From NCBI RefSeq assembly GCF_900018785.1, contig NZ_FCOY01000007.1, forward strand, positions 186,001 to 250,000: a stretch of DNA of 64,000 nt, written 5' to 3'. Source of the stretch: Xanthomonas massiliensis. Its GTDB lineage: Bacteria > Pseudomonadota > Gammaproteobacteria > Xanthomonadales > Xanthomonadaceae. Below, in pieces: positions 16,922 through 27,234 of this stretch (positions within the stretch are counted from its first letter, which is position 1; each line of letters opens with the position of its first letter). The notes beneath the pieces are model-generated. The model saw nothing but the letters and a program-made list of their open reading frames with translations, did not search any database and was not told where the DNA came from. Made by a program: the position numbers and the translations under genes.

Positions 16922-17824
16922 TTATTCGTAGCCGAACGCCTTCAGCGCGGCCTCGTCGTCGGACCAGCCCTCGCGCACGCGCACCCAGGTCTCCAGGAAC
17001 ACCTTGGCGCCGAACAGCCGCTCCATCTGCTGGCGCGCCTTGGCGCCGATCTCCTTCAGGCGGGTGCCGCCCTTGCCGATGACGATCGCCTTCTGGCCCT
17101 CGCGCTCGACCCAGATCACCGCGCCGATGCGCAGCAGGTTGCCGTCCTCGGCGAAACGCTCGATCTCCACCGTGGTCGCGTACGGCAGCTCCTTGCCGAG
17201 CTGGCGCATCAGCTGCTCGCGCACCAGCTCGCCGGCCAGGAAGCGCTGGCTGCGGTCGGTGATCTCGTCCTCGTCGTACAGCGGCGGCGCCTCGGGCAGC
17301 AGGGCCAGCACGTCCTTCACCAATGCCTCCAGGCCCTTGCGCTTGAGCGCCGAGACCGGGTGCACCGCGGCGAACTGCCGGTCCTCGCTGACCTGCGCCA
17401 GGAACGGCAGCAGCTCGCCCTTGTCCTTGAGGCGATCGACCTTGTTGACCACCAGCACCACCGGGATGCCGGCGTCGTGCAGCACCTTCCAGGCCAGCGT
17501 GTCCTCCTCGTCCCAGCGCCCGGCCTCGATCACCATCAACGCCGCATCCACGCCTTCCAGCGCGCTGCGCGCGGTGCGGTTCATCACCCGGCTCATCGCC
17601 GAGGCCTTGAACTTGCCCTGTTGGCGATGCAGGCCCGGGGTGTCCACCAGCGCGATCTGCCCGGCCGGGAAGCTGGCGATGCCGAGCAGGCGGTGGCGCG
17701 TGGTCTGCGGGCGGTTGGAAACGATGCTGACCTTGGCGCCGACCAGCGCGTTGATCAGCGTGGACTTGCCGACGTTCGGCCGGCCGATCACGGCGACACT
17801 GCCGCTGTGGTAGGGCTCGCTCAT
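16922..17824 (-). CDS. era: GTPase Era
   Basis: A 300-aa Era GTPase, needed for 16S rRNA processing and 30S assembly. G-motifs are G1 GRPNVGKS (residues 14–21), G3 DTPG (61–64) and G4 NKVD (127–130). The C-terminal KH domain carries [14 protein letters not shown] for binding the 16S 3' end. The ATG overlaps the rnc stop by one base, so rnc and era are coupled as in most gammaproteobacteria. The expected next gene, recO, is displaced to the left edge of the window. Confidence 0.97.
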   Translation of the reverse strand: MSEPYHSGSVAVIGRPNVGKSTLINALVGAKVSIVSNRPQTTRHRLLGIASFPAGQIALVDTPGLHRQQGKFKASAMSRVMNRTARSALEGVDAALMVIEAGRWDEEDTLAWKVLHDAGIPVVLVVNKVDRLKDKGELLPFLAQVSEDRQFAAVHPVSALKRKGLEALVKDVLALLPEAPPLYDEDEITDRSQRFLAGELVREQLMRQLGKELPYATTVEIERFAEDGNLLRIGAVIWVEREGQKAIVIGKGGTRLKEIGAKARQQMERLFGAKVFLETWVRVREGWSDDEAALKAFGYE

Positions 17825-18510
17825 CACTTGGACTCCAGTTGCTGCAGGACCGCCGCGGCGGCGTGCTGCTCGGCCAGGCGGCGCGAACCGCCTTCGCCCT
17901 CGGCGCTGACGGCCGGCACGGCCAGGCTGCAGCGCACGCGGAATTGCTTGGCATGGTCGTCGCCGCTCTCGGCGATCAGCTCGTAGCTGGGCAGCACGTG
18001 CTGGCGCTTCTGCAGCCATTCCTGCAGGCGCGTCTTGGCATCCTTCTCCGGCTTGCCGTCCGGCAGCAGGGTCGCCAGCAGCGGCTCGAACCACGGCAGC
18101 ACCACCTTGCGGCAGGTCTCGAAATCGCTGTCCAGGTAGATCGCGGCGACCACCGCCTCCACCGCGTCGGCCAGGATCGAGTCGCGGCGGAAACCGCCGG
18201 ACTTGAGCTCGCCCGGCCCCAGCGTCAGGCGCTCACCCAGCTGCAGCTCGCGGGCGATCACGGCCAGCGCCGACTCGCGCACCAGTTCGGCGCGGGCGCG
18301 GGTGAGCGTGCCCTCGTCGGCCCGCGGCCAGCGCCGGTACAGCATGTCGGCGACGAAGTGGTTGACCAGGCTGTCGCCGAGGAATTCCAGGCGTTCGTTG
18401 TGCGGGGTGCCGGCGCTGCGGTGGGTCAGCGCCTGCGCCAGCAGCGCCGGATCGGCGAAGACGTGGCCGATCCGGTCGCCGCGCTGGAAGGGCCTACTGG
18501 TCACCGCCAC
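17824..18510 (-). CDS. rnc: Ribonuclease III
   Basis: A 228-aa RNase III that cuts double-stranded RNA in rRNA precursors and mRNAs. The catalytic signature [10 protein letters not shown] is at residues 38–47, followed by [17 protein letters not shown] with the second acidic pair; a dsRNA-binding domain fills roughly residues 152–226. The start is GTG (18510), with another in-frame GTG two codons on. The 5' end overlaps the DUF4845 gene by 17 nt. Confidence 0.96.
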   Translation of the reverse strand: MAVTSRPFQRGDRIGHVFADPALLAQALTHRSAGTPHNERLEFLGDSLVNHFVADMLYRRWPRADEGTLTRARAELVRESALAVIARELQLGERLTLGPGELKSGGFRRDSILADAVEAVVAAIYLDSDFETCRKVVLPWFEPLLATLLPDGKPEKDAKTRLQEWLQKRQHVLPSYELIAESGDDHAKQFRVRCSLAVPAVSAEGEGGSRRLAEQHAAAAVLQQLESK

Positions 18511-18877
18511 CGTGCCGCGTCAGGTTCTGGGTGGCGTCGAACTTGCCCACCACGTCCAGGTTGGCCACCAGCGGGCGGCGCACCTCGTAGGACACGTGCA
18601 TCGCGTAGCCGCCGTCGACATGGTCGAACTTGACGTCCTCGGGCTTCACGTTTTCGGAATAGTTGATGTACAGGCGCCGGAAGAACAGGTCCTGGAGCTT
18701 GGACGGGTCCATGTCCGCGCTGCCCGGCTCGTTGGCCAGCCCCTTCATCGCCGTGCGTACCGCGTAGTACTCCTGGTACATCGGGAACAGCTTCATGCCG
18801 ATGTACAGGGCGAAGCCGACCACGGCCAGCACCACCACGAAGGACACCAGCGTCATCCCTTGCTGCTTGCGATTCAT
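18494..18877 (-). CDS. DUF4845 single-pass membrane protein
   Basis: A 127-aa protein of the DUF4845 family, nearly always found between lepB and rnc in gammaproteobacteria; its function is unknown. Residues 1–30 ([20 protein letters not shown]) resemble a prepilin-like or single TM anchor, with the rest facing the periplasm. The ATG at 18877 is preceded by GGGGAGA; an upstream in-frame start at 18907 would give a poor N-terminus. Spacing of 34 nt from lepB fits one operon. Confidence 0.9.
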   Translation of the reverse strand: MNRKQQGMTLVSFVVVLAVVGFALYIGMKLFPMYQEYYAVRTAMKGLANEPGSADMDPSKLQDLFFRRLYINYSENVKPEDVKFDHVDGGYAMHVSYEVRRPLVANLDVVGKFDATQNLTRHGGGDQ

Positions 18878-18911
18878 CGTTTCTCCCCGGCCGGTCGCCG
18901 CCGGCATGCCA

Positions 18912-19727
18912 TCAGTTGATCCGCGTCCCGATCCGCGACGGATCGAAACTCCCCTTGCAGAACCAGCCCTCGCAGTTCAGCCAGATCAGCATCGCGCGAC
19001 CCCGCAGGTTGTGGTCGGGCACGAAGCCCCAGAACCGGCTGTCGTCGCTGTCGTCGCGATTGTCGCCCATGACGAAATAGTTGCCGGCCGGCACCGTCCA
19101 GTCGCCCTGGCCGGCAGGATTGTTCTGCCCCAGGTACTCCAGGATGGTGTGGCTGCGGCCGGGCAGGTCCTCGGTCAGCAGCGTGGCGCCGTCCATCTTG
19201 GCACCGGGCCCCTTGCCGATGTACTGGCCCTTGACCTGGTACTGCAGCGGCTGGCCGTTCAGGTAGACGGTATCGCCGTGGAAGCCGATGTGGTCGCCCG
19301 GCAGGCCGATCAGCCGCTTGACGAAGTTCTCGCCCCGGTTCGGGTCCTGCTCCGAGCGGCCCGGGTAGTGGAACACCACCACGTCGCCGCGCTGCGGCTC
19401 GCCCAGCGCGATGAACTTGGTGTTGGTCACCGGCAGGCGCAGGCCGTAGGCGAACTTGTTGACCAGGATGAAGTCGCCGATCAGCAGGTTGGGCATCATC
19501 GAGCTGGACGGGATCTTGTAGGGCTCGGCGACGAAGCTGCGCAGCACCAGCACGATGGCCAGCACCGGGAAGAACGCGCGCGAGTAGTCCACGATCGCCG
19601 GCTCGCGGCCCTCGTCGAGCAGGCCGGCGGCGCGGGCGCGGGCCTTGCGCCAGACCAGCGCGTCGAGCAGCCACACCAGGCCACTGCCCAGGGTCAGCAC
19701 CACCAGCGCGATTTCAAACCATTTCAT
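18912..19727 (-). CDS. lepB: Signal peptidase I
   Basis: A 271-aa type I signal peptidase. N-terminal TM segments (about residues 3–23 and 51–67) anchor the periplasmic catalytic domain. The Ser/Lys dyad is S76 in IPSSSMMPN and K137 in FVKRLIGLPGD, and the GDNRDDSDDSR box is present. It removes Sec and Tat signal peptides. AAGGAA precedes the ATG. It is downstream of lepA, the usual lepA–lepB order. Confidence 0.97.
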   Translation of the reverse strand: MKWFEIALVVLTLGSGLVWLLDALVWRKARARAAGLLDEGREPAIVDYSRAFFPVLAIVLVLRSFVAEPYKIPSSSMMPNLLIGDFILVNKFAYGLRLPVTNTKFIALGEPQRGDVVVFHYPGRSEQDPNRGENFVKRLIGLPGDHIGFHGDTVYLNGQPLQYQVKGQYIGKGPGAKMDGATLLTEDLPGRSHTILEYLGQNNPAGQGDWTVPAGNYFVMGDNRDDSDDSRFWGFVPDHNLRGRAMLIWLNCEGWFCKGSFDPSRIGTRIN

Positions 19728-19829
19728 GCGGGTTCCTTCGGGATGGGGAGCGGGCCCGGGAAGGCGGGGCGGTCGCGTGCGGAAGCGCTGCGGCTTTCCG
19801 ACGCCCGACGCCGGCCTCCCGTTTCCGCC

Positions 19830-21638
19830 TTACTTGTTGTCCACCTGCAGCACGGCGAGAAAGGCCTCCTGGGGGATTTCCACCCGGCCGACCTGCTTCA
19901 TGCGCTTCTTGCCTTCCTTCTGTTTCTCCAGCAGCTTCTTCTTGCGCGTGATGTCGCCACCATAGCACTTGGCCAGCACGTTCTTGCGCATCGCCTTGAC
20001 CGTGGAACGGGCGATGATCTGCGAGCCCACCGCGGCCTGGATGGCCACGTCGAACATCTGCCGCGGGATCAGTTCCTTCATCTTCTCGCACAGCTCGCGG
20101 CCGCGGCGGTCGGCCTGGTTGCGGTGCACGATCAGGCTCAGCGCATCGACGCGGTCGCCGTTGATCAGGGTGTCCAGGCGCACGAACGGGCCGGCCTGGA
20201 AGCGCAGGAAGTGGTAGTCCAGCGAGGCATAGCCGCGACTGACCGACTTGAGCTTGTCGAAGAAGTCCAGCACCACCTCCGCCATCGGCAGCTCGTAGCT
20301 GATCTGCACCTGGCTGGCCAGGTACTGGATGCCCAGCTGCACGCCGCGCTTGTCCTCGCACAGCTTGATGATGTTGCCGATGTAGGCCTCGGGGGTGAGG
20401 ATGTTGGCGCGGATGATCGGCTCGCGCACCTCGGCGACCAGGTTGGCCGCCGGCAGCTTGGCCGGGTTGTCCAGCGACATCACCGTGCCGTCGGTCCTGA
20501 GCACCTCGTACACCACGGTGGGCGCGGTGGTGATCAGGTCCAGGTCGTACTCGCGCTCCAGCCGCTCCTGCACGATCTCCATGTGCAGCATGCCGAGGAA
20601 GCCGCAGCGGAAGCCGAAGCCCATCGCCTCCGAGCTTTCCGGCTCGAAGCGCAGCGCCGCGTCGTTCAGGCGCAGCTTCTCCAGCGCCTCGCGCAGCGCC
20701 GGGTAGTCCTGCGCGTCCACCGGGAACAGGCCGGCGAACACGCGCGGCTGCATCTCCTGGAAACCCGGCAGCGGCGCCGGCGCCGGCGCCGAGGCCAGGG
20801 TCAGGGTGTCGCCGACCGGGGCGCCGTGCACGTCCTTGATGCTGGCCGTGACCCAGCCCACCTCGCCGGCGGACAGCTTCGGCAGCACCTTGCGCTTGGG
20901 CGTGAACACGCCCACGGCATCGGCCTGGTGCACGCGGCCGGTGGACATCACCAGCAGCTTGTCGCCGGACTTGATCTCGCCCTGCATCACCCGCACCAGC
21001 GAGACCACGCCCAGGTAGTTGTCGAACCACGAGTCGATGATCAGCGCCTGCAGCCTGTCGGTATCGCGCGGCACCGGCGGCGGGATGCGCTGGACGATCG
21101 CCTCCAGCACCGCCTTCACGTTCTGCCCGGTCTTGGCGCTCACCGGGATCGCATCGGAGGCGTCGATCCCGATCACCGCCTCGATCTCGGCCTTGGCCCG
21201 GTCGATGTCGGCGGTGGGCAGGTCGATCTTGTTCAGCACCGGCACCACTTCCAGCCCCTGCTCCACCGCGGTGTAGCAGTTGGCCACCGACTGCGCCTCC
21301 ACGCCCTGGGCGGCATCGACCACCAGCAGCGCGCCCTCGCAGGCGGCCAGCGAGCGGCTGACCTCGTAGGAGAAGTCCACGTGGCCGGGCGTGTCGATGA
21401 AGTTGAGCTGGTAGGTCTGGCCGTCCTCGGCGGTATACGGCAACGACACCGACTGCGCCTTGATGGTGATGCCGCGCTCGCGCTCGATCGGATTGGAGTC
21501 GAGCACCTGCGCCTCCATCTCGCGCGCCTCGAGGCCGCCGCAGAGCTGGATGATCCGGTCGGCCAGGGTGGACTTGCCGTGGTCGACGTGGGCGATGATG
21601 GAGAAGTTGCGGATGTTCCGCATCGGATCGGCTGGCAT
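19830..21638 (-). CDS. lepA: Elongation factor 4 (LepA)
   Basis: A 602-aa translational GTPase. [11 protein letters not shown] is the G1 loop, [13 protein letters not shown]3 and [11 protein letters not shown]4; the LepA-specific C-terminal domain ends with [18 protein letters not shown]. It back-translocates or remodels stalled ribosomes. I kept the start at 21638 ([12 protein letters not shown]) because xanthomonad LepA proteins carry a similar short extension; the ATG at 21623 would match the shorter E. coli form. 102 nt separate it from lepB. Confidence 0.96.
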   Translation of the reverse strand: MPADPMRNIRNFSIIAHVDHGKSTLADRIIQLCGGLEAREMEAQVLDSNPIERERGITIKAQSVSLPYTAEDGQTYQLNFIDTPGHVDFSYEVSRSLAACEGALLVVDAAQGVEAQSVANCYTAVEQGLEVVPVLNKIDLPTADIDRAKAEIEAVIGIDASDAIPVSAKTGQNVKAVLEAIVQRIPPPVPRDTDRLQALIIDSWFDNYLGVVSLVRVMQGEIKSGDKLLVMSTGRVHQADAVGVFTPKRKVLPKLSAGEVGWVTASIKDVHGAPVGDTLTLASAPAPAPLPGFQEMQPRVFAGLFPVDAQDYPALREALEKLRLNDAALRFEPESSEAMGFGFRCGFLGMLHMEIVQERLEREYDLDLITTAPTVVYEVLRTDGTVMSLDNPAKLPAANLVAEVREPIIRANILTPEAYIGNIIKLCEDKRGVQLGIQYLASQVQISYELPMAEVVLDFFDKLKSVSRGYASLDYHFLRFQAGPFVRLDTLINGDRVDALSLIVHRNQADRRGRELCEKMKELIPRQMFDVAIQAAVGSQIIARSTVKAMRKNVLAKCYGGDITRKKKLLEKQKEGKKRMKQVGRVEIPQEAFLAVLQVDNK

Positions 21639-21766
21639 GCAGGTGGGCGGCGGCCGCAGCCGTCGTCATGGAAACGACGGATTATCGCATGCGCCGCCGT
21701 GCCCGGTGCGGGCCGGCCGGCACCGGGCGGCGGCCACCGCCCGCGCACCGGCCGCGGCAGGCCGGG

Positions 21767-23284
21767 TCACTCCCCGGCCTTGACCGCCACGAAGCTGGTG
21801 GCGCCGCGGAAGCGCACCAGCAGCATCACCACGTCGCCCTTCTTGTAGGGCGCCAGGGCCTGGTTGAGCGCGGCCACGCTGCCGACCCGGGTGCGGCCGA
21901 CCTGCACGATCACCATGCCCGGCGCCAGCCCGCTCTCCTGGGCGCTGACCCCGTCCACCGCGGTGACGCGCACGCCCTGGCCGGCCTCCAGGCCCAGCTG
22001 CGAGCGCTCGGCCGCGCTCAGGTCGGCGACCTGCAGGCCGAGCAGGCGGGCACTGCCGCTGCGCGGGGAAGCCTGCGCCTCGTCGTCGCCGTCGTCGTTG
22101 GCGGCTTCGTCGCCGGCGCCTTCCTTGAGCGCGGTCAGGGTCACGGTCACCTCGCGCGGCTTGCCGTCGCGCAGCAGCCCCAGGCGCACCTTGGCGCCGG
22201 GCGCCATCGCGCCGATCATCGGCGGCAGCTGGCTGGCGTCGTCGATCTCGGTGCCGTTGACGCTGCGGATCACGTCGCCGACCTCGATGCCGGCCTTGCC
22301 CGCGGCGCTGCCGGCGGGGATGTCGCTGACCAGCGCGCCGCGGCTGTCGGGCAGGCCCAGCCCCTGCGCCTTGAGCGAGTCGATCGGGCCGACGATCACC
22401 CCGAGCTGGCCGCGGGTGACCTTGCCGGTCTTCTTGATCTGCTCGACCGCGTTCATCGCCAGGTCGATCGGGATCGCGAAGCTGATGCCCATGTAGCCGC
22501 CGGAGTTGGAGAAGATCTGCGAATTGATGCCGATCACCTCGCCGCGGGTGTTGAGCAGCGGGCCGCCCGAATTGCCCTGGTTGATCGCCACGTCGGTCTG
22601 GATGAACGGCACGTAGCGCTGGTCCTGGCCGCCGGTGCTGCGGCCGGTGGCGCTGATGATGCCGGCGGTGACCGAGTGGTCCAGCCCCAGCGGCGACCCG
22701 ATCGCCACCGCCCACTGGCCGGGCTTGACCGTGCGCGAATCACCGATGCGCATCACCGGCAGGTCCTTGCCCTCGATCTTGAGCAGGGCCACGTCGTACT
22801 CGGTGTCCGAGCCGACCACCTTGGCGTCGAACTCGCGCTTGTCGGCCAGCGCCACGCGCACCCGGTCGGCGCCGTCGATGACGTGGTGGTTGGTCAGCAC
22901 GTAGCCGTCGGGGGAGATGATGAAGCCGGAGCCGAGCGAACGCCCGCCGCCGCCGCGCGGATTGGGCACCTGCCCGCCGAATCCCGGGAAGTCGTCGCCG
23001 AAGATGCGGCGGAAGAACTCGGGCACCTGGTCCTGGTCGGACGGGCCGCTCCCGCGGCGTACCGGCTTGGGCGTGGTGTCGGCGCTGACGCTGACCACGG
23101 CCGGGCCGACCGCCTCGACCAGCTGGGTGAAATCGGGCAGGCCGGTGACCAGCTGCGGTGCCGGAGCGGCGGCGGCGCGCGGCGCGGGGGCAGCGGCCGG
23201 GGGCGCCGCCTGCTGCGCGCACGCGGCCAGCGGCAGGGTCAGGGCGAGCACGCCGAAGACATGGGAACGGAGACGGTGGTTCAT
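21767..23284 (-). CDS. mucD: DegP/MucD-type periplasmic serine protease, likely lipoprotein
   Basis: A 505-aa HtrA protease-chaperone for misfolded envelope proteins. The catalytic triad is H134 (TNHHVI), D164 (YDVALLK) and S239 (NQGNSGGPLL), followed by two PDZ domains (about residues 270–370 and 405–495) with an acidic EAANDDGDDEA linker. The N-terminus ends LPLAACAQ, a good lipobox with Cys22, so the enzyme may be membrane-tethered rather than soluble. It sits directly after rpoE–rseA, as mucD does in the sigma-E/AlgU locus; rseB is absent from the cluster. Confidence 0.92.
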   Translation of the reverse strand: MNHRLRSHVFGVLALTLPLAACAQQAAPPAAAPAPRAAAAPAPQLVTGLPDFTQLVEAVGPAVVSVSADTTPKPVRRGSGPSDQDQVPEFFRRIFGDDFPGFGGQVPNPRGGGGRSLGSGFIISPDGYVLTNHHVIDGADRVRVALADKREFDAKVVGSDTEYDVALLKIEGKDLPVMRIGDSRTVKPGQWAVAIGSPLGLDHSVTAGIISATGRSTGGQDQRYVPFIQTDVAINQGNSGGPLLNTRGEVIGINSQIFSNSGGYMGISFAIPIDLAMNAVEQIKKTGKVTRGQLGVIVGPIDSLKAQGLGLPDSRGALVSDIPAGSAAGKAGIEVGDVIRSVNGTEIDDASQLPPMIGAMAPGAKVRLGLLRDGKPREVTVTLTALKEGAGDEAANDDGDDEAQASPRSGSARLLGLQVADLSAAERSQLGLEAGQGVRVTAVDGVSAQESGLAPGMVIVQVGRTRVGSVAALNQALAPYKKGDVVMLLVRFRGATSFVAVKAGE

Positions 23285-23348
23285 CGGGAGCGGACCTCCG
23301 GGAGGAAGCGGGGAACGGACGGGAGGGATGGCGGCCGCGGCGTGGCAG

Positions 23349-24209
23349 TCAGGGCCGCGGCAGCGGCAGCGGCGCCGGATCGCGCGCGTGGCCGGATGCC
23401 GGCTCGCCGGGCGCGGCCAGCGGGCGCGGCTCGAACGGATAGAACGAGCGTGCCTGCGACGCCGGCACGCTGGCGTTGAACATGCCCGACTCGCCGACCG
23501 GCGCCAGCGCCGCGCGCGGCCACGGGCGCGCTTGCAGCAGGCCGTTGTGGCCGGCGAAGGGATCGGCCGCGGCCGGGGCGGACTCGGCCACCATGCGCTC
23601 GGCCGGCGCCTGCCGGCGTACCGCGGCGGCCTGGCGGCTGCGCGTGGCCGAGGCGACGCGCCGCTGCGCCGCGACCGCGGCGGCCGGCGCGGTCACGGCG
23701 CTGGCCACGGCCTCGCCGGCATCGGCCAGGGTGCGCTCGGCGGCCGGCGGCAGCGAGCCGGCGGCATCCACCCGCGGCGCGGCCATGCGCGCGGTGGTGG
23801 CGACCACCGGCGTGGCGGTGCCGGCCTCGTCTTCGGAAGGCAGGCGATCGCGCGCCACGAACAGGGCCAGCGCCGCCACCGAGGCGGCCAGCGCACCGCC
23901 GCCCCAGCGCAGCCAGCGCGGCAGCCGGCGCGCGGTGTCGCGCGCCGGCGCGTCCGGCTCGACCGCCACCGCCTGCGCCACCCGCGCGGCGAAGCCGGCC
24001 GGGGCCGGGGCGCAGGCACGGCCGCGCAGGACCTCCCCGCACAGCTGCCAGCGCTCGTGGCACCCGGCCAGTTCCACGTCGTGCTCCAGCCGCCGCAACA
24101 GGAAGCGCGCTTCCTCGGCCGGCAGTTCGCCGTCGATCAGCGCCGACAGTTGCTGGCGGCAGTGGAGTTCGAGCTTGTCGTCGGTAGGCTGGAAGTCTGG
24201 CTGGCTCAT
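23349..24209 (-). CDS. rseA: Anti-sigma-E factor, RseA/MucA family
   Basis: A 286-aa single-pass inner-membrane protein. The cytoplasmic sigma-binding domain has the family motif LSALIDGELPAEEARFLLRR (residues 21–40); one TM segment spans about residues 102–119; the periplasmic part is long and Ala/Pro-rich. It holds RpoE inactive until regulated proteolysis under envelope stress. The ATG overlaps the rpoE stop by 4 nt, giving the coupled expression expected of a sigma/anti-sigma pair. The tail is longer than in E. coli RseA and poorly conserved. Confidence 0.88.
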   Translation of the reverse strand: MSQPDFQPTDDKLELHCRQQLSALIDGELPAEEARFLLRRLEHDVELAGCHERWQLCGEVLRGRACAPAPAGFAARVAQAVAVEPDAPARDTARRLPRWLRWGGGALAASVAALALFVARDRLPSEDEAGTATPVVATTARMAAPRVDAAGSLPPAAERTLADAGEAVASAVTAPAAAVAAQRRVASATRSRQAAAVRRQAPAERMVAESAPAAADPFAGHNGLLQARPWPRAALAPVGESGMFNASVPASQARSFYPFEPRPLAAPGEPASGHARDPAPLPLPRP

Positions 24210-24829
24210 ACGCGTTGCTGCTTCTCACGGGTGGCGCTGTCGGTGCCCAGCAGGGGGCGCAGCTCGGCGTCGATCGCCTCGCGTGCGCGGAAGATGCGCG
24301 AGCGCACCGTCCCTACCGGACATTCCATCTTCTGCGCGATTTCCTCGTAGCTCAGGCCCTCCACCTCGCGCAGGGTGATGGCCTGCCGGAGTTCCTCCGG
24401 CAATGCATTGACCGCCTTCATCACCGTTTGTTCCACCTGCTGGCGCATCAATTCACGTTCCGGTGTGTCGGTATCGCGCAGGCGGGCGCCGGCGTCGTAC
24501 TGCTCGGCATCCTCCACGTCGATGTCCTCCAGCGGTGGGCGGCGGTTCTGGGCCATCAAATGGTTCTTGGCGGTGTTCACGGCAATGCGGTGCAACCAGG
24601 TATAGAACTGGGCGTCGCCGCGGAAGCTGCCGATCGCGCGATAGGCGCGGAGGAACGCTTCCTGGGCCACGTCCTGGCATTCGCTCCAGTCGGCGATGTA
24701 GCGCCCGATCAGGGCGAGGATCCGGTGCTGGTACTTGCGCACCAGCACGTCGAACGCCCCGCTCTCGCCACGCTGCACCCGCCGGACCAGCTCGCTGTCC
24801 AGCTCCTGCGATGTCTCGACTCCGGCCAT
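24206..24829 (-). CDS. rpoE: RNA polymerase sigma-E factor (RpoE/AlgU)
   Basis: A 207-aa ECF sigma factor. Region 2 shows DVAQEAFLRAYRAIGSFRGD and FYTWLHRIAVNTAKNHL; region 4 shows ALPEELRQAITLREVEGLSY and CPVGTVRSRIFRARE. It directs the envelope-stress regulon. I chose the ATG at 24829 (MAGVETSQELD), with AGGAG upstream, rather than a TTG 51 nt earlier. Autoregulation is usual for this family, but I could not find a convincing GGAACTT/TCTRA promoter in 24830–25061. Confidence 0.96.
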   Translation of the reverse strand: MAGVETSQELDSELVRRVQRGESGAFDVLVRKYQHRILALIGRYIADWSECQDVAQEAFLRAYRAIGSFRGDAQFYTWLHRIAVNTAKNHLMAQNRRPPLEDIDVEDAEQYDAGARLRDTDTPERELMRQQVEQTVMKAVNALPEELRQAITLREVEGLSYEEIAQKMECPVGTVRSRIFRAREAIDAELRPLLGTDSATREKQQRV

Positions 24830-25061
24830 GCTGGGCCGCGCTCCTGTCAGCCCGACCGGGTCGGGCACTGTGACCGTCAATCCGCGAAAAAGTTCATCCG
24901 CCCCTGCGGACGGCTTGCCACGACACTAGCCGCTGCGACGTGACGCCGGCGCATGCCGGACGCGCGCGGCGCGGTTGCCGTCCCTAGATCGGGATTTGAC
25001 GGGACGGAAACAAGCTCGGGATGATAACGGCCTTGTCCATACACATCCGGATGGTTCCTCC

Positions 25062-27125
25062 ATGCTTGCACGCTTCGACGGGCTGCGATTCAGCCATTGG
25101 CAACCCGAACTGCGCGAAGACGGACTGATCGTGCTCAGCCTGGACCGGCAGGACGCCCCCGTGAACGCGTTCTCCCAGGACGTGCTGATCGAGCTCGGCC
25201 AGATCATCGAGCGGCTGGCGATCGATCCGCCCAAGGGCGTGATCCTGCGCTCGGGCAAGCCGCGGGGCTTCATCGCCGGCGCCGACCTGAAGGAATTCCA
25301 GGAATACGACCGCAAGGGCACGGTGGACGACGCGATCCGCCGCGGCCAGGCGACCTTCCAGAAGCTGGCCGAGCTGCCCTGCCCGACGGTGGCGGCGATC
25401 CACGGCTTCTGCATGGGCGGCGGCACCGAGATCTCGCTGGCATGCCGCTACCGGGTGGCCAGCGACGATGCCTCCACGCGCATCGGCCTGCCGGAGACCC
25501 GCCTGGGCATCTTCCCCGGCTGGGGCGGCAGCGCGCGCCTGCCGCGCCTGGTCGGCGCGCCGGCGGCGATGGACCTGATGCTCACCGGCCGTACCGTCAG
25601 CGCCCAGGCCGCGCGGGCGATGGGGCTGGTGGACAAGGTGGCCGCCCCGGCGGTGCTGGTCGACGTCGCCGCGTCGCTGGCGCTGAACGGGACCCAGCGC
25701 CCGTTCAAGCAGAAGCTGCTGGCCTGGGCCAGCAACACCTGGCTGGCGCGCCAGATCCTGGCGCCGCAGATGGCCAAGCAGGTCGCGCGCAAGGCGCCCA
25801 GGGCGCACTACCCGGCCCCGTACGCGCTGATCGACGTGTGGAAGCGCGCCGGCGGCAAGGGCATCCAGGGCCGGCTCGACGCCGAGCGCCGCGCCGTGGT
25901 GCGGTTGGCCGGCACGCCGACCGCGCGCAACCTGATCCGCATCTTCTTCCTCACCGAGCGGCTCAAGGGCCTGGGCGGCAAGGACCACGGCATCCGCCAC
26001 GTGCACGTGGTCGGCGCCGGGGTGATGGGCGGGGACATCGCCGCCTGGTCGGCCTACAAGGGCTTCGAGGTGACCCTGCAGGACCGCGAGCAGCGCTTCA
26101 TCGATCCGGCGCTGGCGCGTGCGGGCGAGCTGTTCGCCAAGCGGGTCAGGGACGAGGGCAAGCGCCCGGCGGTGGCCGCGCGCCTGAAGGGCGACCTGGA
26201 GGGCGCGGGCGTCGCCGAAGCCGACCTGGTGATCGAGGCGATCATCGAGAACCCGGAGGCCAAGCGCGAGCTGTACCAGGCCCTCGAGCCGAAACTGAAG
26301 GCCGATGCGCTGCTGACCACCAACACCTCGTCGATCCCGCTGGACGAACTGCGCGAGCACCTGCAGCGCCCGGCCCAGTTCGCCGGCCTGCACTACTTCA
26401 ACCCGGTGGCGCAGATGCCGCTGGTGGAGATCGTGCAGCACGACGCGATGGCGCCGGAGACCGGCAAGCGCCTGGCGGCGTTCTGCAAGGCCCTGGACAA
26501 GCTGCCGGTGCCGGTGGCCGGCACGCCGGGGTTCCTGGTCAACCGCGTGCTGTTCCCGTACATGCTGGAAGCGGCCACCGCCTACGCCGAGGGCATCCCC
26601 GGCGCGGCGATCGACAAGGCCGCGGTGAAGTTCGGCATGCCGATGGGGCCGATCGAGCTGATCGATACCGTCGGCCTGGACGTGGCCGCCGGCGTGGGCA
26701 AGGAGCTGGCGCCGTTCCTGGGCCTGCAGATCCCGCAGGCGCTGGCCACGGTGGAGCCGGGCAAGCGCGGCAAGAAGGACGGCCAGGGCCTCTACAAGTG
26801 GGAGAACGGCAAGCCGGTCAAGCCGGCGGTGCCGGAGGACTACAAGGCCCCGGAGGACCTGGAGGACCGGCTGGTGCTGCCGCTGCTCAACGAGGCGGTG
26901 GCCTGCATGCACGACGGCGTGGTCGCCGACGCCGACCTGCTCGACGCCGGGGTGATCTTCGGCACCGGCTTCGCGCCGTTCCGCGGCGGCCCGATCCAGT
27001 ACATCCGCAGCGCCGGCGCCGACGCCCTGCTGGACCGGCTCAAGGCGCTGCAGGCCCGCCATGGCGAGCGTTTCGCCCCGCGCCCGGGCTGGGATTCGCC
27101 GCAGCTGCGCGCACCGGCGGCCTGA
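25062..27125 (+). CDS. Bifunctional enoyl-CoA hydratase/3-hydroxyacyl-CoA dehydrogenase
   Basis: A 687-aa FadB/FadJ-type alpha subunit of fatty-acid beta-oxidation. The N-terminal crotonase domain has the oxyanion and acid blocks SGKPRGFIAGADLKEF, HGFCMGGGTEISLACRYR and PETRLGIFPGWGG. The dehydrogenase part has the NAD-binding HVVGAGVMGGDIAAW near residue 316 and the C-terminal GLHYFNPVAQMPLVEIV. The thiolase partner is not adjacent. ATG 25062 is preceded by a short AT-containing leader. It is divergent from rpoE and ends at a hairpin facing the metal exporter gene. Confidence 0.92.
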   Translation: MLARFDGLRFSHWQPELREDGLIVLSLDRQDAPVNAFSQDVLIELGQIIERLAIDPPKGVILRSGKPRGFIAGADLKEFQEYDRKGTVDDAIRRGQATFQKLAELPCPTVAAIHGFCMGGGTEISLACRYRVASDDASTRIGLPETRLGIFPGWGGSARLPRLVGAPAAMDLMLTGRTVSAQAARAMGLVDKVAAPAVLVDVAASLALNGTQRPFKQKLLAWASNTWLARQILAPQMAKQVARKAPRAHYPAPYALIDVWKRAGGKGIQGRLDAERRAVVRLAGTPTARNLIRIFFLTERLKGLGGKDHGIRHVHVVGAGVMGGDIAAWSAYKGFEVTLQDREQRFIDPALARAGELFAKRVRDEGKRPAVAARLKGDLEGAGVAEADLVIEAIIENPEAKRELYQALEPKLKADALLTTNTSSIPLDELREHLQRPAQFAGLHYFNPVAQMPLVEIVQHDAMAPETGKRLAAFCKALDKLPVPVAGTPGFLVNRVLFPYMLEAATAYAEGIPGAAIDKAAVKFGMPMGPIELIDTVGLDVAAGVGKELAPFLGLQIPQALATVEPGKRGKKDGQGLYKWENGKPVKPAVPEDYKAPEDLEDRLVLPLLNEAVACMHDGVVADADLLDAGVIFGTGFAPFRGGPIQYIRSAGADALLDRLKALQARHGERFAPRPGWDSPQLRAPAA

Positions 27126-27143
27126 GCCAGGCCATAGCGGTCA

Positions 27144-27182
27144 CGCAAGCAGGACGACGCCGCCTCCGGGCGGCATCTTGCG
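27144..27182 (+). terminator. Two-part hairpin between converging genes
   Basis: An inner stem GCCGCC–TCCG–GGCGGC (27159–27174) is enclosed by an outer stem CGCAAG (27144–27149)/CTTGCG (27177–27182). It lies 18 nt after the beta-oxidation gene stop and before the end of the convergent CDF gene, so it may serve both. No long T-tract. Confidence 0.55.
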
Positions 27183-27234
27183 TTGCGGCAGGCGGCGACC
27201 CCGGGGCCGGCGGCCCGCCGCGTGCCAGGCCCGA

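Noticed and set aside
24996-25028. TTGACG … GATAAC as a promoter for the beta-oxidation gene
   Set aside because: The hexamers are 19–21 bp apart depending on the −10 chosen, too far for a convincing sigma-70 promoter.
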